Source: Anseranas semipalmata (lineage: Eukaryota; Chordata; Aves; Anseriformes; Anseranatidae). Taken from it: a DNA stretch of 64,000 nucleotides. Location: the NCBI GenBank assembly GCA_013399115.1, contig VXAA01001956.1, forward strand, positions 62,001 to 126,000. Direction: 5' to 3'. The position numbers and the translations under genes were made by a program. The notes under the pieces were generated by a model. The model made no database searches and had not been told where the DNA came from. It worked only from the letters and a program-made list of their open reading frames with translations. Below, piece after piece: positions 1 to 15,200 of the stretch. Position 1 is the first letter of the stretch, and every line of letters begins with the position of its first letter.

Positions 1-249
1 GCTATGGCCGTGGTAGCCTGGCGTGCTGCTGTAAACCATAGCTGACTTCTATTCATACCAATAGGCCAGCCAGCAAACTCCTACAGCTGGCAACCAGGCA
101 CAGCCCACCCTACTGTCCTCACTCTTTTTGCACAAATTAGGCAGACTTCAGAAAAAGAGTACCAGCCCCTCCCCCCAAAAAAAACAAAACAAAACAAACA
201 AACAAAACACTAAATAACATTATAGCTGAGAAAGGAAGAAAGTACTCAC

Positions 250-285
250 CCCCACCAAGAGCATCTCCTAAATGCAGATCATTGT
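250..285 (-). CDS. XG: XG exon 4, second acidic motif
   Basis: This 36-base exon has acceptor TTTTTAG and donor G|GTGAGT and encodes NDLHLGDALGG with split codons at both ends. It has the CD99-family pattern x-L-x-D-A-L and the same length as CD99 exon 2. It is the last exon visible before the window edge. Confidence 0.8.
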
Positions 286-3200
286 CTAAAAATGAAAACG
301 AAGAAGATGGAGAGAAGTAAGTAACACACAGTTCCTGAGGGAAACGAAATGCTAGTTTTTAACGGAAAATGTAAAACAGTGTTTGACAAGCAACTGTTTT
401 TCAGGTCATACCCACAAATTCAAATAAGATATTCCACTTTTCTTGAAAAACCTTCTAGAATTTAATATTTGCCCATGAAATAATTGACAAATTATATCAT
501 ACTTTCCACTCAAAATACAAAGGATGTATTCCTTCATAATAAATGTTATAATGGAATCAAGATCAGTACGTCTTTAATATATGTGCAAGATACATGAATA
601 AAATCTGTTATGTTAAAATATTAAAATGTATTTTTATTATTATTATTAATATTAATATATTTATTAACAGCTATGTCTGTAGTTAAAACTGGTATGTGCA
701 TGCTTGGCTTGAGTGTAATTTGTTGCACTGTAAAATCTGAATACCTCTTTCAGGAACACATCCTGGGAAGTAATAAACCTACCTAGGGAGAGAGAATTGA
801 ATTAACTAATATATGTAAGGGTCATGGTGAAAGAAAATAATTGTGCTTCAAGTGATCATATGCACCTGTCTAAGGTTAGGTGACAATCTGTTTTGCTTTG
901 GCTGAGCTACAAAAATTTTAAACTGTACTTAAATGTCTGCATAGGCACATTATGCAGTGAATCAGCAGGCTGTTGCCATTCCCCAGCACTGTGCACGTGT
1001 CTCACAGTACCTGGAATGGAATTTTCCATTAAATAAACAATTTGTCAATGAGCTGCATAACGTGCACAAACAAAAGGAACTCCATTTCCAATGTTCAGAT
1101 GTGGGTATGATTAAGTGGGTGAAATTTTAGGGTGTGTGTGGAATGATGCTGAGCTCTCACAGGTCAAAAGGTCTCAAAGGATTTATAGGCAGAAATACAT
1201 TGGGCAGATGCCATAAGTCTAAGGATCCCTCTCTTGCTCCTAATAAATGTGGAATGATAGAATGAATCAGAAGAAAAAGCAGAATCTACCTAGATTTTCA
1301 TAATGAGGCTTATTGCCATATATATATTAAATATTTCTTTTTCTTTATAATGCATCACCATGCACAAGTCTGCATTCATGTGTTCTTTCCATCCAGAGGG
1401 AGTAGGAAGCTGCTTTTGCACAATATCTAGTCTCATTATATATAAATATATATATAACATTCGTGTAACTACTCAGAACTGCTTTGATGTCACCAGAAAA
1501 ATTGGCAGGAAAATAATCAAATTCTTGCTACATGAATAGGTTTGTTCTTTTCAAGCCAGGTGTTAATTCTGTCTGGGTCTGGCCAGCAGAGAGTTGCATT
1601 TCAGAAATACCTTTACATGTCAAAGGTTAATACTGTAAAAAGCGATAAATTGCAATTATTCAATCTATTGATATTGATAATGATAATAGATTCAATCTAT
1701 TATAATGATAATATATTATAATCTATTATAATGATCTATATAATGATTATAATAATCTATTATAATGATAATAGATTCAATCTATTATCAAGATTAAGAA
1801 TTCAGGTAAAATGCAGTGTTCCACTCGGGAGGCTTCATGCAGAGATTTGTTACAGAAATGTTGAGGTTGGTATGAATGACGTACGAATGGAAACGTGTGT
1901 CTGTAAGCACAAGAAGAAACAGCAGAACAAAGGATTAAAAGAACAGACAATAAAGGTCACCATTCCCAGCAGTAAAATTGAGGAATGTGTTGTTTCTGTC
2001 AAAACCAGCAGGCCTGCGCTCCAATAAGGCAACAGCAGAGGTGAATTGTCAGCAAAAGAAAAGCAGAAGGGCACTCTAAAGCCAAAGGTTGCAGCTTATC
2101 ACCCATACCATTACTTTTCCTGTTAGCCCACCCAGAAAACAGACAAGAGACATAGTCTATATACCCCAAACAAGCAAAAACAGACAGTGGGCAGCAACCT
2201 GGCCTAAGGTTCAGAGAGACTGAAGTAAGCAAGATTATGACACAAAGGACCTTTCTGTAATAGCTGGTGACTCCTGAAGGGCAGGAAGATCTGCCCGTAA
2301 ACTAACTTGCCATTTCTTATCAGGAAGAAACACAGAGGCAGGATAAGGGCTCGGTAGCTGTGTACTTTGTCCCATGTTGCACATGATGCTCACCAGACCA
2401 CTTAAGCACACACATCTTGGTGCTCCTGAGTATGGGGGTTTGAGTATATGACCGGACAATAGCAGGACAGGTGTGAGTGGCTAAAATTAACGTATTTAGA
2501 GATTTTAAAAATAAATTTCACCTTTCCCTTCCACTGAATATTGTTACAGTAGCTGGGAGCTGCCTACAGCAATACTTCAGCTCAGACAGAGGTTCTCGTG
2601 TGCGAAGTGATGCCCAGAGGACGTGGCCTGTACAGTAATAGGCCCTAGCTCTACCGAAATTGTCATCTCACCCAGCCTCACTTCTCAATGATACTGGCTA
2701 AATGAGACATAGAGGAAACCCTGAAGTTAAGATGAAACATCAGACAGATGTTAGGAGATGCTTTTGTATCATCTGTCTGCACATGTTTCCAAAACAAGTA
2801 ATTTATTTTAACACTTATTTTCCTATTAGTTTTAATTGCTTTCAAATTCCCTGTAATCCTCTTCAGTGTTGGGAGAAATACCAAAATGGTCTGGAAAACA
2901 TGGAGTTCTTCATTCCCAGGAATTAGCAAAGTTGATTTGGGTAGGGCAATCCTCCCACTGCTGTCTCTCTAACAGATTTAGGAGTCCCCCAAAATTGAAT
3001 TCCTCTCACCTGACTTAGGCAGCATCACTGTAGATACTGACTTCTGACTTGGCCTCCCCACGTTACTTTTAAGGTAACTCTGAGGACCGAGTCTTTCAGG
3101 TCTTTCAAGTAACCTACTTAAAATGTCTATATTAGGATGAGAACTAATCCACGTTTAGGATTACGTGAACTGTTCCTAGACGTGCTGATTTCTCCCCACT

Positions 3201-6200
3201 GACTTTAAAGGAAGTCAGGACAGCTAGTGAAGTAGAGGACAGTGGCTTTGCAGTACATTGCAACAGATACTTCTAGTCCAGGTCAAACAAAGATTTTCTT
3301 TGCAAAAGCAAGTGGAAAGGAAGAATGCAACCCTTACAGGATTCAGTAGCTACCACATTCACAAAACACTGCCCGTTTTTTCAAAGAGTGAGCCAGTATC
3401 ATGTGGAACATGTAACTACTTTCAAGTACCTAAAAAATTACTGCAATATTTATCCAGGAAAAGACTGAAAAGTTGCTGTGTGGGCTAATGTTATCCAGAA
3501 TTTCCTGATTCAAACATTTTGTTTGATAGCCAGAAATTTTCTTCCATGTAATTTAGGTGTAAAATGTCTACGTTGTCATAAAATGTTCTGTCATAAATAT
3601 GTGTGTGGTTTGGTTGTTGTTTGGGGTTTGGGGTTTTCAACAGTAACTGGTATTCATTAGAAGTCGTCATTTGTCTTCCTCAAAAGTACAGCTAAAACCT
3701 TTCTGTCCTCTCTGCTCTTCCCAGTTTTTTTTCCTTTCTGACACAGGTCATTGTAGCAATCAATACTAGATAATATTCAAGTCTGTTATCAAGCATTATG
3801 AATATTGATGCTAAAAGAAGAGATAATGGGAAAAAAGTAGGAGAACAGTTACCCATTTTTAGCTACAGTTACCCATTTTTATACTCCCCAGTGATGTCAA
3901 TAGAGGCTGGAAAAGTATTAAGAGGACCTTCAGGAAATAAAATGCCAACTGTGGCCAGTCATGCTCTAAAGCCTTATTGGAAGTAGTAAAGACATATAAT
4001 TGGTAATTGTCCGAAAAATACTTACGTTACATACAGAAGACAGCTAGTATTCACACAAATGATCTCAGCTAATGCACATTACCAAATATGATCAAAAATC
4101 TCATGGGAGACATTTTCTACGTGTTGGAAATCAGTTATGACCCCTTGTCTGTATTACTCACTCAGCAGAGGCCTTGTTGGTCTTCTGATCACTGTAGGCT
4201 TCCTGGTAATTATGTCCTCTGTGGAACCCAATGACATACCAAAAAAACAAGAAAATCTTAAAATTGTACAACTTATCAAAAGAAAGTATCTGCAAATCTA
4301 GAGAACTGCATTCAATAAATCTTTATACATCATGGCAGAAACTAAAAAGGAAGGGATATGTTTCCAAAGCCATTATTTTTTTGTTTTAAAGAAAAAATTA
4401 ATTTTATGACAAAAACATTGATTTGCTTAAAAACAAACAAACAACAACAAAACAGAAAAATAGCATTTTCCACTTGTATGTAAATTAGAAACCTAGCATT
4501 TCCCTGCCCTGTATACTTTCAAGTTAAGTACTAGCCACTTCACGTTCCAGTTCTCAAGAAAAAGAGAAAGGACTTAAGATTTATTATTAGATCTAAATGC
4601 CATAGGAAAATAAGGATAGCAGATTTACCTACCTGGGTGATCGAGAGCATCAGCTAAATCGAAGTCACGTTGACCTAGAAGGAAGCAGAGAACATCAGCG
4701 GGCAGGCATCCATGACCTCTGAGGGCTCTGGACAAAGCCAGAAGTCTGCTTAGAGGCAGAAGGAAAATCCATCCAAACAGGAGCTGGCCCAGAGCAAGCT
4801 GTGAGCTATTGTCCTGCCCCACGCAGCCCTGAATGACCATGCTCAGCAGAAACTGTGAAGCTCTGAAGCTCAGCTTTAGAGATCAGCTTTCCTGGCATGC
4901 CTGTCTTGAGATTGCTTGTCACCTGAACCAACTTTTTTAAAATTTTTCCTGTAACATGTGCCAGCACTAACAGATATAAAGATGTGTTTACATAACATAG
5001 TTTCCACTGTACCTTAAAAAATAGGAAAAGAGAGGAAAGAACCCTTTGTGTTCTGTCTTAGGTGACGATGATGTCATTAAAGGTCACAGCAGGGGAATGA
5101 GCATCCTGACCTTCAAAGTTAGCAGGTAAATAAAAGTGGAAAATATTTAATATATATAAACCAGTATACAACTTTGAACGGAGCAAACACAGATATTCAT
5201 CTGAGATTTACATTCCACTCTCTAGAGTCTGCCACTGTCCTTTTAATACACAGCCTTCCTGACTCACCTGCTTCGAAAGTAGATATCTATTAGTCCTCAT
5301 CCAGACTGAAACTCCATCATTCCTGTGTTTGCAAGCCAAATAACAGATCAGCATGCTCAAGCCCACCGAAAGCCACCGTGTGCCATGGCTTTCCTAAGCA
5401 GGAATGTTTTACTGTGTCTATCAAGCAAGTCTCTGGATCTGCGTCTGTTTATTAGCCTGCCTAAAAGGCTTAGTACCTAGCCCTTGACTAAAGTGTTTTT
5501 CTTGGTAGGTCTTGAAGGCCTCACAGCAAGAAAAGCGTCGTTGTTCAGGCAGGGAAACCAAGGAGCAGACGGAGGTTGTCAGACGCTCGGTGTTGGTCGC
5601 TGCTCTATGGGTGCTGGCAGGCTGCACGGCGCTCCCCACGTTAATTACTGCTCTCCAACGACAGCTCTTGTCTGTGTCAAAGAGCTCCCGTAAAGATTAA
5701 TTATCAGTGGTAAAACACTGTGTGATCCTCAAATAGAAAGCAGTGCGGGAGTATAAATTGAAACCATTTTGATTCCCGTGAGGATTTTTGCATAAGCCTA
5801 TGAACTTAATTATATCTAGTGTCTGACAGAAATGATAAAACGAGGCTGGAATGCTAAATAGCGAGTGGCCTCTGAAGCAAAACTGTCTCTATAAAATAGC
5901 ATGACAAACCCATGTTTGAAAAGGAAAAGCAGATAAGAGCATAAGGCTATCCCGCTAATGTCATTAGAGTACCATTTTATCTCTTATCGTTTGAACTGAT
6001 CGTGGACTGTCCCCTTCCCCTGCCCCGGCCTCTCAGCCAACCTAGCTGGCTGGCTCCATAAATGGGTAGCGCCCTAATGCCCTGACAGGTCCTTGTTTTT
6101 ATATGAGTCCGTTAAACGCATAAATACATAAAATTGACAAGCGGCTTCCTCAGACGACATTCCCAGCCGGGGCCCTGAGGCCACAGCCGCAGGCTGTGTT

Positions 6201-9200
6201 GCAGCCATGCCGCTGCCCAGCCGTGGGACCTCCAGAGCCAGGGGCAGACCCCTACCCGCAGGCTGACGTCCCCGCTTGACCTCAGCCCAGCCGCGTCACC
6301 CCTGCCTTCCCCAGTGCATCCAGCTCTTAAGACTTATATGGTCAAATTATGTTTTTCTGAAGCATTTTTTTAGTGCCAGCAATAACAGAAAGTTCAGTTT
6401 GAGTGAGGGATTTTACCCTCTGGACAAATCTTCATCCTTAATCAGCGTCCTGAGAGCTGAAGGAGGCTGTCTGATCTGAGCCCTGCTGCAGGATAACGCC
6501 AGCAGGGCTCAAACCACTTCTCATCAGAGTGAGTCATCAGAAATAGTTTTGAAAGACCGAAGAGCTGTTGGCCAAACCATCTCCTTTGTTACAGGTCCTG
6601 ACGTGCAGGAACTAATGATACAGAAAGCAGCTACTGAGGTCTTAATGCTGTAAAGAGAACTTGACAAAATCATCTTTGGAATGAAGACTCTGGAAAACTT
6701 CCAGGTATAATATTCCTTTCAAGTTAGGAAAAAGGAAAAAGAAAAAATAGAGGTCTTCAATGAAAAGAGATGGTGGAATTAAGACAAGATGATGCAGATG
6801 CTTCCAACTGCATGAGAACCAAATCAGAACAGCAGACTGAAACAATTACTGACATCTGCCCTTCTCCTGGAAAATAACTAGGTTTCCCTGTTCTGCTGTA
6901 TGTTTGCTCTGTGACCAAAAAGGTGGGAAAAGACGAGAGGTGTTCTTTTGAGACAGCAAAGGAGAAATAGAAGACTGACGAAAATTTAGGAACAGAAAAA
7001 AGAAGTCCGAGAATCTCCTGCAGAAATTATTCAGATTGATTTTTTTTAATTATTATTTCTGATAATAAACCAAGTAATAAAAAGAAACAGACACCAACAC
7101 AGAATGAGTGATCGGGAGTAAAAAAGGAATCTATACTGAAGTCTCTCTGGCTGTGTAAATACAAGCCTTGACAGATGGGCAGTATGTGGACATCTGTGTA
7201 GCACAGTAAATGATATTCCAATAAACTGAAAAGCTTTCTTGGACTTCCATCCCGACTTCCTCCGATAATAACATGAAATGGCCGTAAGGAGTAAGATTTT
7301 GTGGAGCAGAATTTTAAGTGCTCATTACCATTTCTAAGACTGCACCTAGACATTTTAAGAATCTAATTTGGGAGGATAACAGATGGTTAAATAGCTGAAC
7401 AGCCCAGATTTCATCCACAAAATGGTGGGTCTAAAAACAAAAACACATTAGGGACTCAGAGAATATTTAGCTCAATAGGAACTGCAGTCACTTCAGGGAA
7501 CTCTGAAGATAAATGGCACCGGAAATTAATTAGACGAGCTTCTTCACAGAACAAACAGAATGGAAGAAATTTGTTTTTCACCTATAAAAATGGCCTTTGT
7601 GGACCAGCTTCCATAATGGAAACAGCTGGAAATATACTGATGAAAATGAAAGAAATTTCAGTGGGGAGAAAACAGTTTTATTCCTTCAGATTTTTTTCTT
7701 TTTATTATTATTATTTTTTTTAACATGGATGAAGTTATGAAGAGATGTAGTTATGCAGGATGTGCTATCTCAGAATTATATCTGTTATGACTGCTTTGGG
7801 CTGGTATGCTATTTCTTGGCATCATTTCTAGCCTTTCTTCTGGGAGTATCCCTGTTTGCACATAGAAATAAAATTACTGTAATATTGTTTTTTGTTGGGT
7901 GGTCCACAATTACTCTTGACAGAGAATTTTAGAAAATGCTTATACGCTCCTGCCTGACACCGCAGAACAGTCCTTATCTGCAAATGAGAAAATGCTAAGC
8001 TAAGAAAGCAAAGCTTCCAGATAGATATACAGTTTGTATTGAGAAAGGAGCTGTTTTAGTGATGATTATATGAGCTGCTCAAACACAATGAACTATACTA
8101 ACAGCAGGACTTTTGCTGGCACTTCCAGGCTTATTTGGGATGTAATTCCTTCATCTCCACCAACCCATGGAGCTGTGCCAGCAGAAGTTTGAAGTGTAGA
8201 CCTGGCCTAAATTGCTACCAACTGACTTCCCTGTGACAGCCACACAGGGGAGAATGGACTCCATAAAGCCAAGCATCAAAACACTACAGCTCACATTGCA
8301 GAGTTACTACATTTATTTTTACAGGCATGATTCTTTCAGACAGGACGTTTGCTTTCACTAGTGCCCATACTTTAAATAAGTCTTTTTCAGTACAATGTGT
8401 GGAAGGCTGGTGATAAAAAATCACTGTCAGTCCACTTGCTCTACTCTAGAGGTTGTTATGATTGCTCTTTGCCACAGAGATACTGAGACAGCTTTTAGTA
8501 AGTTCCCTTGAATATAAGACACATCCAGCTAAAGCAACATGGAGCTCGGTCACCTTAGCCCACCAAAGCAGTCACTCCCTAGCAAAGTCATGCTCTCAGG
8601 CAGACACACATTTAATATTCACTAACTTTTGCCCATATTATTTTTTTGAAAATGTGATCCCAGTAACTAAATTACAGACGGCAGCATCTTTTGCCTATGA
8701 TTGAAATTGTAACCTAAATGTTAAACAGATCCATCATCCCTTAGCTGTGTAACTGATTGATCTCAAGGGTCAGAGTTCCAACAGTTTTTGAGGGGAGTTT
8801 ACAAGGAGCAAGGCCAGATTCTGCAGGTGGATGTTACCGGTCAGTCACTACAACTGTAGTCAGAATTTTTCTGTCAAAAGGCTACCATGGCATCGCTCTG
8901 CAATTCTGAAACTCCATAAGTAGGCTCAGTCCTGCATTGCATCTGTACAAACAAAGCTTGCAGCTAATCGCTAATTTTAATGAAAGACACACATTTAAAT
9001 AAGACAGCTTAAATATTGTTAAATGAGAGTCAAGTTATAGGTCAAATGAAATGAATTAATCAGGCATTTAATACATGTAGCCTAGTAATAAAAATGAAGC
9101 TTAGATATATGAGAAAATGTGTTTATATGTGTATATACATCTGTACGGACATGCATCTTTAATGTGCATTTTTGTGTTAGACAAACTCTGTCCTTTTGTC

Positions 9201-12200
9201 ATTGAGATGATTAAATGAATGGGTTTTGAGTACATTGATAACAGTAAACTAGCAAACTAGAAAGCAAAAAACCCTAGTCACGTGAGCTAGCTAGAAAGGG
9301 AAAAGAAGTTGATTTCACATTATTTAAGAAACAAGGAAAAAAAAAAAGGTTTCCTCAGCATAATTAAATAAGAATTGTTTTGCAAATACAATGAGCTTAA
9401 AAGATTATGAAGCTGGCAGAGACTAAGGAAGAAATGAATGACTCACAAATGAGAAAAAAAATCTGAAGAGGAACAATATGTTACCTAAATCGCTCATGGG
9501 ACTTATGTTCTTTTTAGCAGAAATGGTAAGTTATTCCTCGTACAGATCATTTCTGATTATTATACAATCATGATACATATTTTCCCTGTAATGAGAAAAT
9601 AATATGTATTCTCCCATGTCTGTGGTTCAGAACATTCCCATTTACTGGTCCAACTTTACTCAGGAGGTAATTACGTTTGTTTAAAGGAAATTACTCATAT
9701 ATGAAAAGTTGCGGGAGAATATAAAGGTTTACACCCCAGAGTGGACACCTCGGACAAAGTCTCAGTGAGTAGGTACTGTTTCTTTGATGTAGTACTCTCA
9801 TGATCCATATTTCCTGATGAGGTTACTGTAGCCTTTTTTTCCACCATGGCCCTTTCATTCTGTAAACAATGATCGCCATTTCAATGCCTTGATGGCGTGG
9901 CAGAAAATGAGTGTGTTTTAAAATCTGTAATTTAGATCTAAGTTCCAGTCTATAAACCACAACATATGGATCTGATTATTGGCTTCATGTGTTTTGCTAG
10001 GCCACTTCTGTTTATGTTTTGAATTCAAGGGAAATGAAAAAGTCTCTCTCACTTATTCATACAAAAACACATTTAAATAATTACCAGCAAATAAGATATA
10101 CTAATAAAGCAAGACCGGCAGTACTCCTTTAGGTCTGGGCAGCACAGTCTCATCAAACATTAAAGAATGTCTTCTATTTTTACGGTGTTTACTTTGCTGT
10201 GGACAAATAGCAGCTGTTCAAAGGTAGCTACTGTTCTTTATAATGTGATGCACTCTGCGTACATAAAATCTAATATATATATATATATATATATTTCTGT
10301 CTTTTGCTTCAGAGTGAGTGCAGAAGAAGCTGGTGAGTCCTGTAAAATTACAGGCAGAGCAAAGGAGTTGGTATCTCTAACAAAGCAGCACCATATGCCT
10401 GCGCATCTCACGGAAGCGGAACATTGAAACTGAGATTTTCAGCCTTGTGTCATGGGGAAGTGGAGCCTACGCCATGGTGTGGGCTGTTCAGCCAAAGCTC
10501 CTTGCTGTCCACGTGCAGTTCGTGAAGCTGCCAGCCTATTTCAGCCATTTAGAGGGTTAACCACAGTCATGTTTTGTGAGAGCTGTTCAAGCAGGTGGAC
10601 TCAGAGAGACCTATACGAGTGTTCCTACTGAAACACTATGGTGTGGCACAAGCAACTGTTGTGTTTGGCTCTCTGAGTGACCAGTCACTGCCTGAGCACC
10701 TGCGGCCTAATCCACACTTTACCTCACTGGTAGTTTAGAGACAACAGAGGGGACTGAAGATAATGCGGGAGGTCAGGGAGATGCCAGGCTTTGGTTCTTC
10801 TGTTACTCACAGGTTGTCTTCTCATGTTCTTCATCCCACCTCCATCACCAGTGCACTGGTAGAGTACGTGCACTACCTTTAGCTCTTCAGCAGGCAGGAT
10901 GGGCGGCACAGATCTCGGTAGTGACTAACTAACCATAACTAACAACAAACTACAATTTTTTCAGAAATTCCATTGTGTAGCTAATCCTGTGCTCCTGAAG
11001 TCACAGTACTCCATCTACATAACTGTATGGGTCCCAAGGGGTTAGTAACACTGCCAAGCCAAAGTGAGTGGCCAGGGTATTTCGTATGCATTCCTTGTTT
11101 GTGCTTTCAAGATGCAAGACAGCAAAGAAGTTAAGCCCACAACCTCTCTGTTTCATGCCACTAATAATGTGTTTTCTTTAAAATAATAAGGCTGGAAAGA
11201 GTTGCTGGAGGTCAGCAAGCAGGTCTGTCCAGCAACGAAGCCTCTGCTGAGTCTCAGAGCCACCCCTCGTCTCATTTGGTCTAAATGAGAAAAACAATTA
11301 AAATCCCTTCACAGAGCTGAAGGAGCCACTGGAATGTACAGAGAAGCCTCTGTGAATGACCCTGGGCAAATGGCGATGGAGCAATTGTTGGCATCTGAAC
11401 TTCAAAAGCAGGGGAACTGGGAGAGGATCTGGCAGCAGAGCCTTCAGAGGGAACAGAGGCCAAGACTCCTGGCGTGCAGAACACTCTGCAAACCCGTGCT
11501 GGATTTATGAGCGAAGGGACAGCCTTCTTTTTGTTTTTCTTTCTTTTTTCTTTTTTTTTTGATACCATCATGCTCAGGAAACAAAATGGTCTGTACAATC
11601 TTTGTGAATAGGAACTTCTGACTCGTATCTCAATTTCTGCCTCTTGCAGGCATCAACCTGCAAGTTGGAGTCGCGGTTTTGCTGCAATATAGATTGCAAT
11701 CCGAGGGGGGGGCGGGTTGTGGCTGCTTGATCAGGACTGCTCCCTGTGTGTGGAGCGCATGCCTGGTTCCTCCACCGCTGATGCTGTGAGACCTTGGACA
11801 CAAGGAGGGACTTTGCCTTATTTTGAGTGCTAATCTTAGTGCCTACTCTGGCCATTGTTTTCATTTAATCTGGAGCATTGTTGCCTTCTGAAAATACGTT
11901 GCTGTGATGTAGCTTTTTAAATATATCACTCAGGAATACAAAAATGCATTGATGTCAGACAAAGCACACAGCAGAAGTTGGATCATTATATTTCCATAGA
12001 CCATTCATGTTATTTCTTTCAATTGGGATGGCGTATCTGGCTTCATGAGATATTGTACTACAGAGCAGATTTTAGATAGTATTAACAAACACGGACCTTA
12101 GCCCTCATGTGGAAAAAAGGAAGACTCTGATGTTAAAAGAGAAGATCAAAACAACCTGGAACTCTCTCCTCATAACCACGAGACAAAATGCCACAGAAAG

Positions 12201-15200
12201 GCATACTTTTATTGATTTTTGATCTTGAAAGAATTATGACATTTATTTATTATTTTTTTGCTCTCAATAGGATGGAAAGGGATTGGCAATTGCTGGTGCA
12301 AATGAAGGAAAAATATAGACTGAAAACAGGCAGTTTGGTCACTGCTATAAGGCTTGCAAAGTGGCAGCAGTGTTTGAAAAGTGAACCAGAGAAGCTGAGT
12401 AAACACGGTGGTTGTTAGCTCTTCCTGAGCTCTGGCATTGCGACAGCTCTGCTGATATTAGTGGTTCAAACAGTTCAGGTATGCTATCTATCAAACTGCA
12501 GTCACACCCTTGGATGGCAGCCTACAGAGGATAGCAGCTCTGCTACTGGGAGTGAAATAGTTTTGGTACTCAGCAACAAGGGAATTCATTGTCCAGTATA
12601 TCCCCATGATACCATGAGCACTTCAGCACGTAGGCAGGGACCCCACACAGTGACGGTCAGGACAAGAGCTTGATGGAACAGTGTAAGATAAATAGGACTG
12701 GGTTTTGCTTCTCTTCCATTCTAACTCCAGTGAAAAGTCCATTATTCATAAAACTAAGACACATAGTGTCTGAAATCCAAACAGGTCTGTAATTTTCTCC
12801 CTGCAAAGAGCTTATATAATTATCTGAGAACACAATTAGTTTTGAGTCAAAGTCTTAGTAAACCTTAGCTGTACAGTGATATATTGTTTACTGGTTAGCA
12901 ACACATGCCGTTCCATTTACCTGCATAGCAGACGTTATCTGATGGAGTAAACTTAACCTGTCTTAAACATCGTTAACCTTTGCACTCTCTTTCTTACTGA
13001 CTAATGATGTGACCTATCAGTTGGTCTTAAAGAACATGGATACATAGATTGTACCTATACTGGGAACCTGAGGAGCATTTCTGAGCTGTCAGGTTGGAGC
13101 ACGAGTCTCAGCTGCTTTCCAGCTCCATACAGGGGGGAGACCTCAGATTGCACTGCCTCCCCCTGACATGTAACACACAGGGTGAAAACTGAAGTGTATT
13201 GCCCAAATGGGACCTTCAATATGTTTCAAAGAGGTCCACAATCTCAGTTACTGGGCTACTAAATCCTAAATTGTGTCTTTCCATGCCCCAAGTGGGATGT
13301 GTAGACACAGCTGAAGCTGAATTACCACAGGTCAGCTGAACCACAGTAACTGACCTGTGACATCAGCATGAACTTCAGTGAAAGAAGTTCCTATGAAGTT
13401 TCTTTCACTTGGGTTGGGCTAAGAGTCACTCAGGCAATTAGCTGTTACAGCTCAACTTATACAGGAGAACTCATGTAAACATGCCTAAGCTTGAAAATAA
13501 CAAAAGCTGAAAGAGCTTGAGTAAAAGCACAGAAGAAAACCACAGTTAGAATGCAAGTTTCAGAACTATATCAGGTCTCACTTTTCTTGAACACTGTGGT
13601 CCCTGGTCATGCCATGTTTCTCCTGAGAGGAGTCCATCAACTAACTGAAGACAGCCTGACATAAAGGGAACTCTGGATGACAAGGGGAGTGATATGATCT
13701 GGCCTGGCCATAGTGGCATGGCAAGTTCTAGGAGCTCCCACAGATGGTTACAGCTGAGATCAGAGTTAAGGCTGCATATGAAAAGGTGAATCATGCCATA
13801 GATATTCCTATCTTAAGGACTTAGACCAACTTTTCACTAGCATGCCCAAGCTTTTCCTCATACAATGTCTTGACTAGGACTGAGAGGTGATTCCTGTAAA
13901 CATCCGTTGAAACGTGGTAAATACTTTGATGATAAGATTCAGTGGCTGTTGCAATAGACTTAAAATACTTTGTTTTGCTTTTCAGAAGTGGATGAAACAG
14001 TTTCCATAGTCTTGAGACTGTGCACAAAGCCCCCAGCAGCTTTCAGCAATGACTTTTTCCCCGAAGCAGGGCCTGAAGTGGCTCTAAATTAGCACATGTG
14101 TAAAGCAAGAACGGTTAGCCTGACTGTCCTTGTAATTAAAGCGACACAGTGTATGGAAATTGACTTGCCCATGCTCAGATTATTTAAACAGAAATATTCA
14201 GCATGAGACCTCTCCAGAACAAGAAAGACTGCATGCCAGTAATGAGAGACAGCGTGACTCATCGCTGTTCACAACACACTGTGTGGCAGGCCATCGCTGT
14301 CCTGCTGCTCTGATGTTTCTATGACACATCACTCACAGAAGACCTCCAAGTAATTCCTAATTTTAAAAAATGAATTATTGTAAGTCTGTGGCAACAAACA
14401 CTGAATTTTATCATCAAAGTATTTACCATGTTTTAGGGAACATTTAGAGAACCCATTTCTAATTAAAGGCAAGTTTTTTCCACTGCTCATCACTGAAAGA
14501 TCTCCCAGTGACTCCATTTAAAACTCGACTGGTAGGAGGAAGAGCGCCAGCAGCTATTTTAGAACTAGTGGTTAATGATTGGCTTCTTCCTGCAGTCAAA
14601 CACTGCTCTAAAAGTATTTGCAGTAATACTCACATATAACAAAGAAAAGGTTACCAGTACACTACATGGCAGATGCACATGAGGATGATCCTGTTTGGTT
14701 TGATATCAAAATGAAGTTTTACAAATTGTTTGGCTAAAAGAAAATTACTTTAGAATTCAAAACTCAGTGCAAAAGGACTACATTTTCCCCAACTGCTATT
14801 CATTCTTCAAAATATATGTACAAAACGTATTTAGTTCTGCATTAGCCCTGCATATAAAGAAATATGCATGCCTGTGTCTGGATTTTGTATATTCAGGAAT
14901 ATGTTGGCTAAGGTTAATAAATTAATATCAATATTAAAGCACGAGCATCTTTAAGCTGCAGTAGCATTTGTTTTTACAATATACCTAATATGTTCTAAAA
15001 TATCAACAACCAAGAAAAGCTCTAAAGACATGAAACAAGCATTTGGCTAAGTATCTTTTTGGAAACATTTTACAGCTTCCATTAGAAAAAGTATATACTC
15101 AAGTTCAAGCCTGTGAGTAATTTTAGGAGAGCAACACTATAGAAAAAAAAGAAATGATAACAAACAAACTCCAATGAGCATGGTCATTAGAAGTATACAT

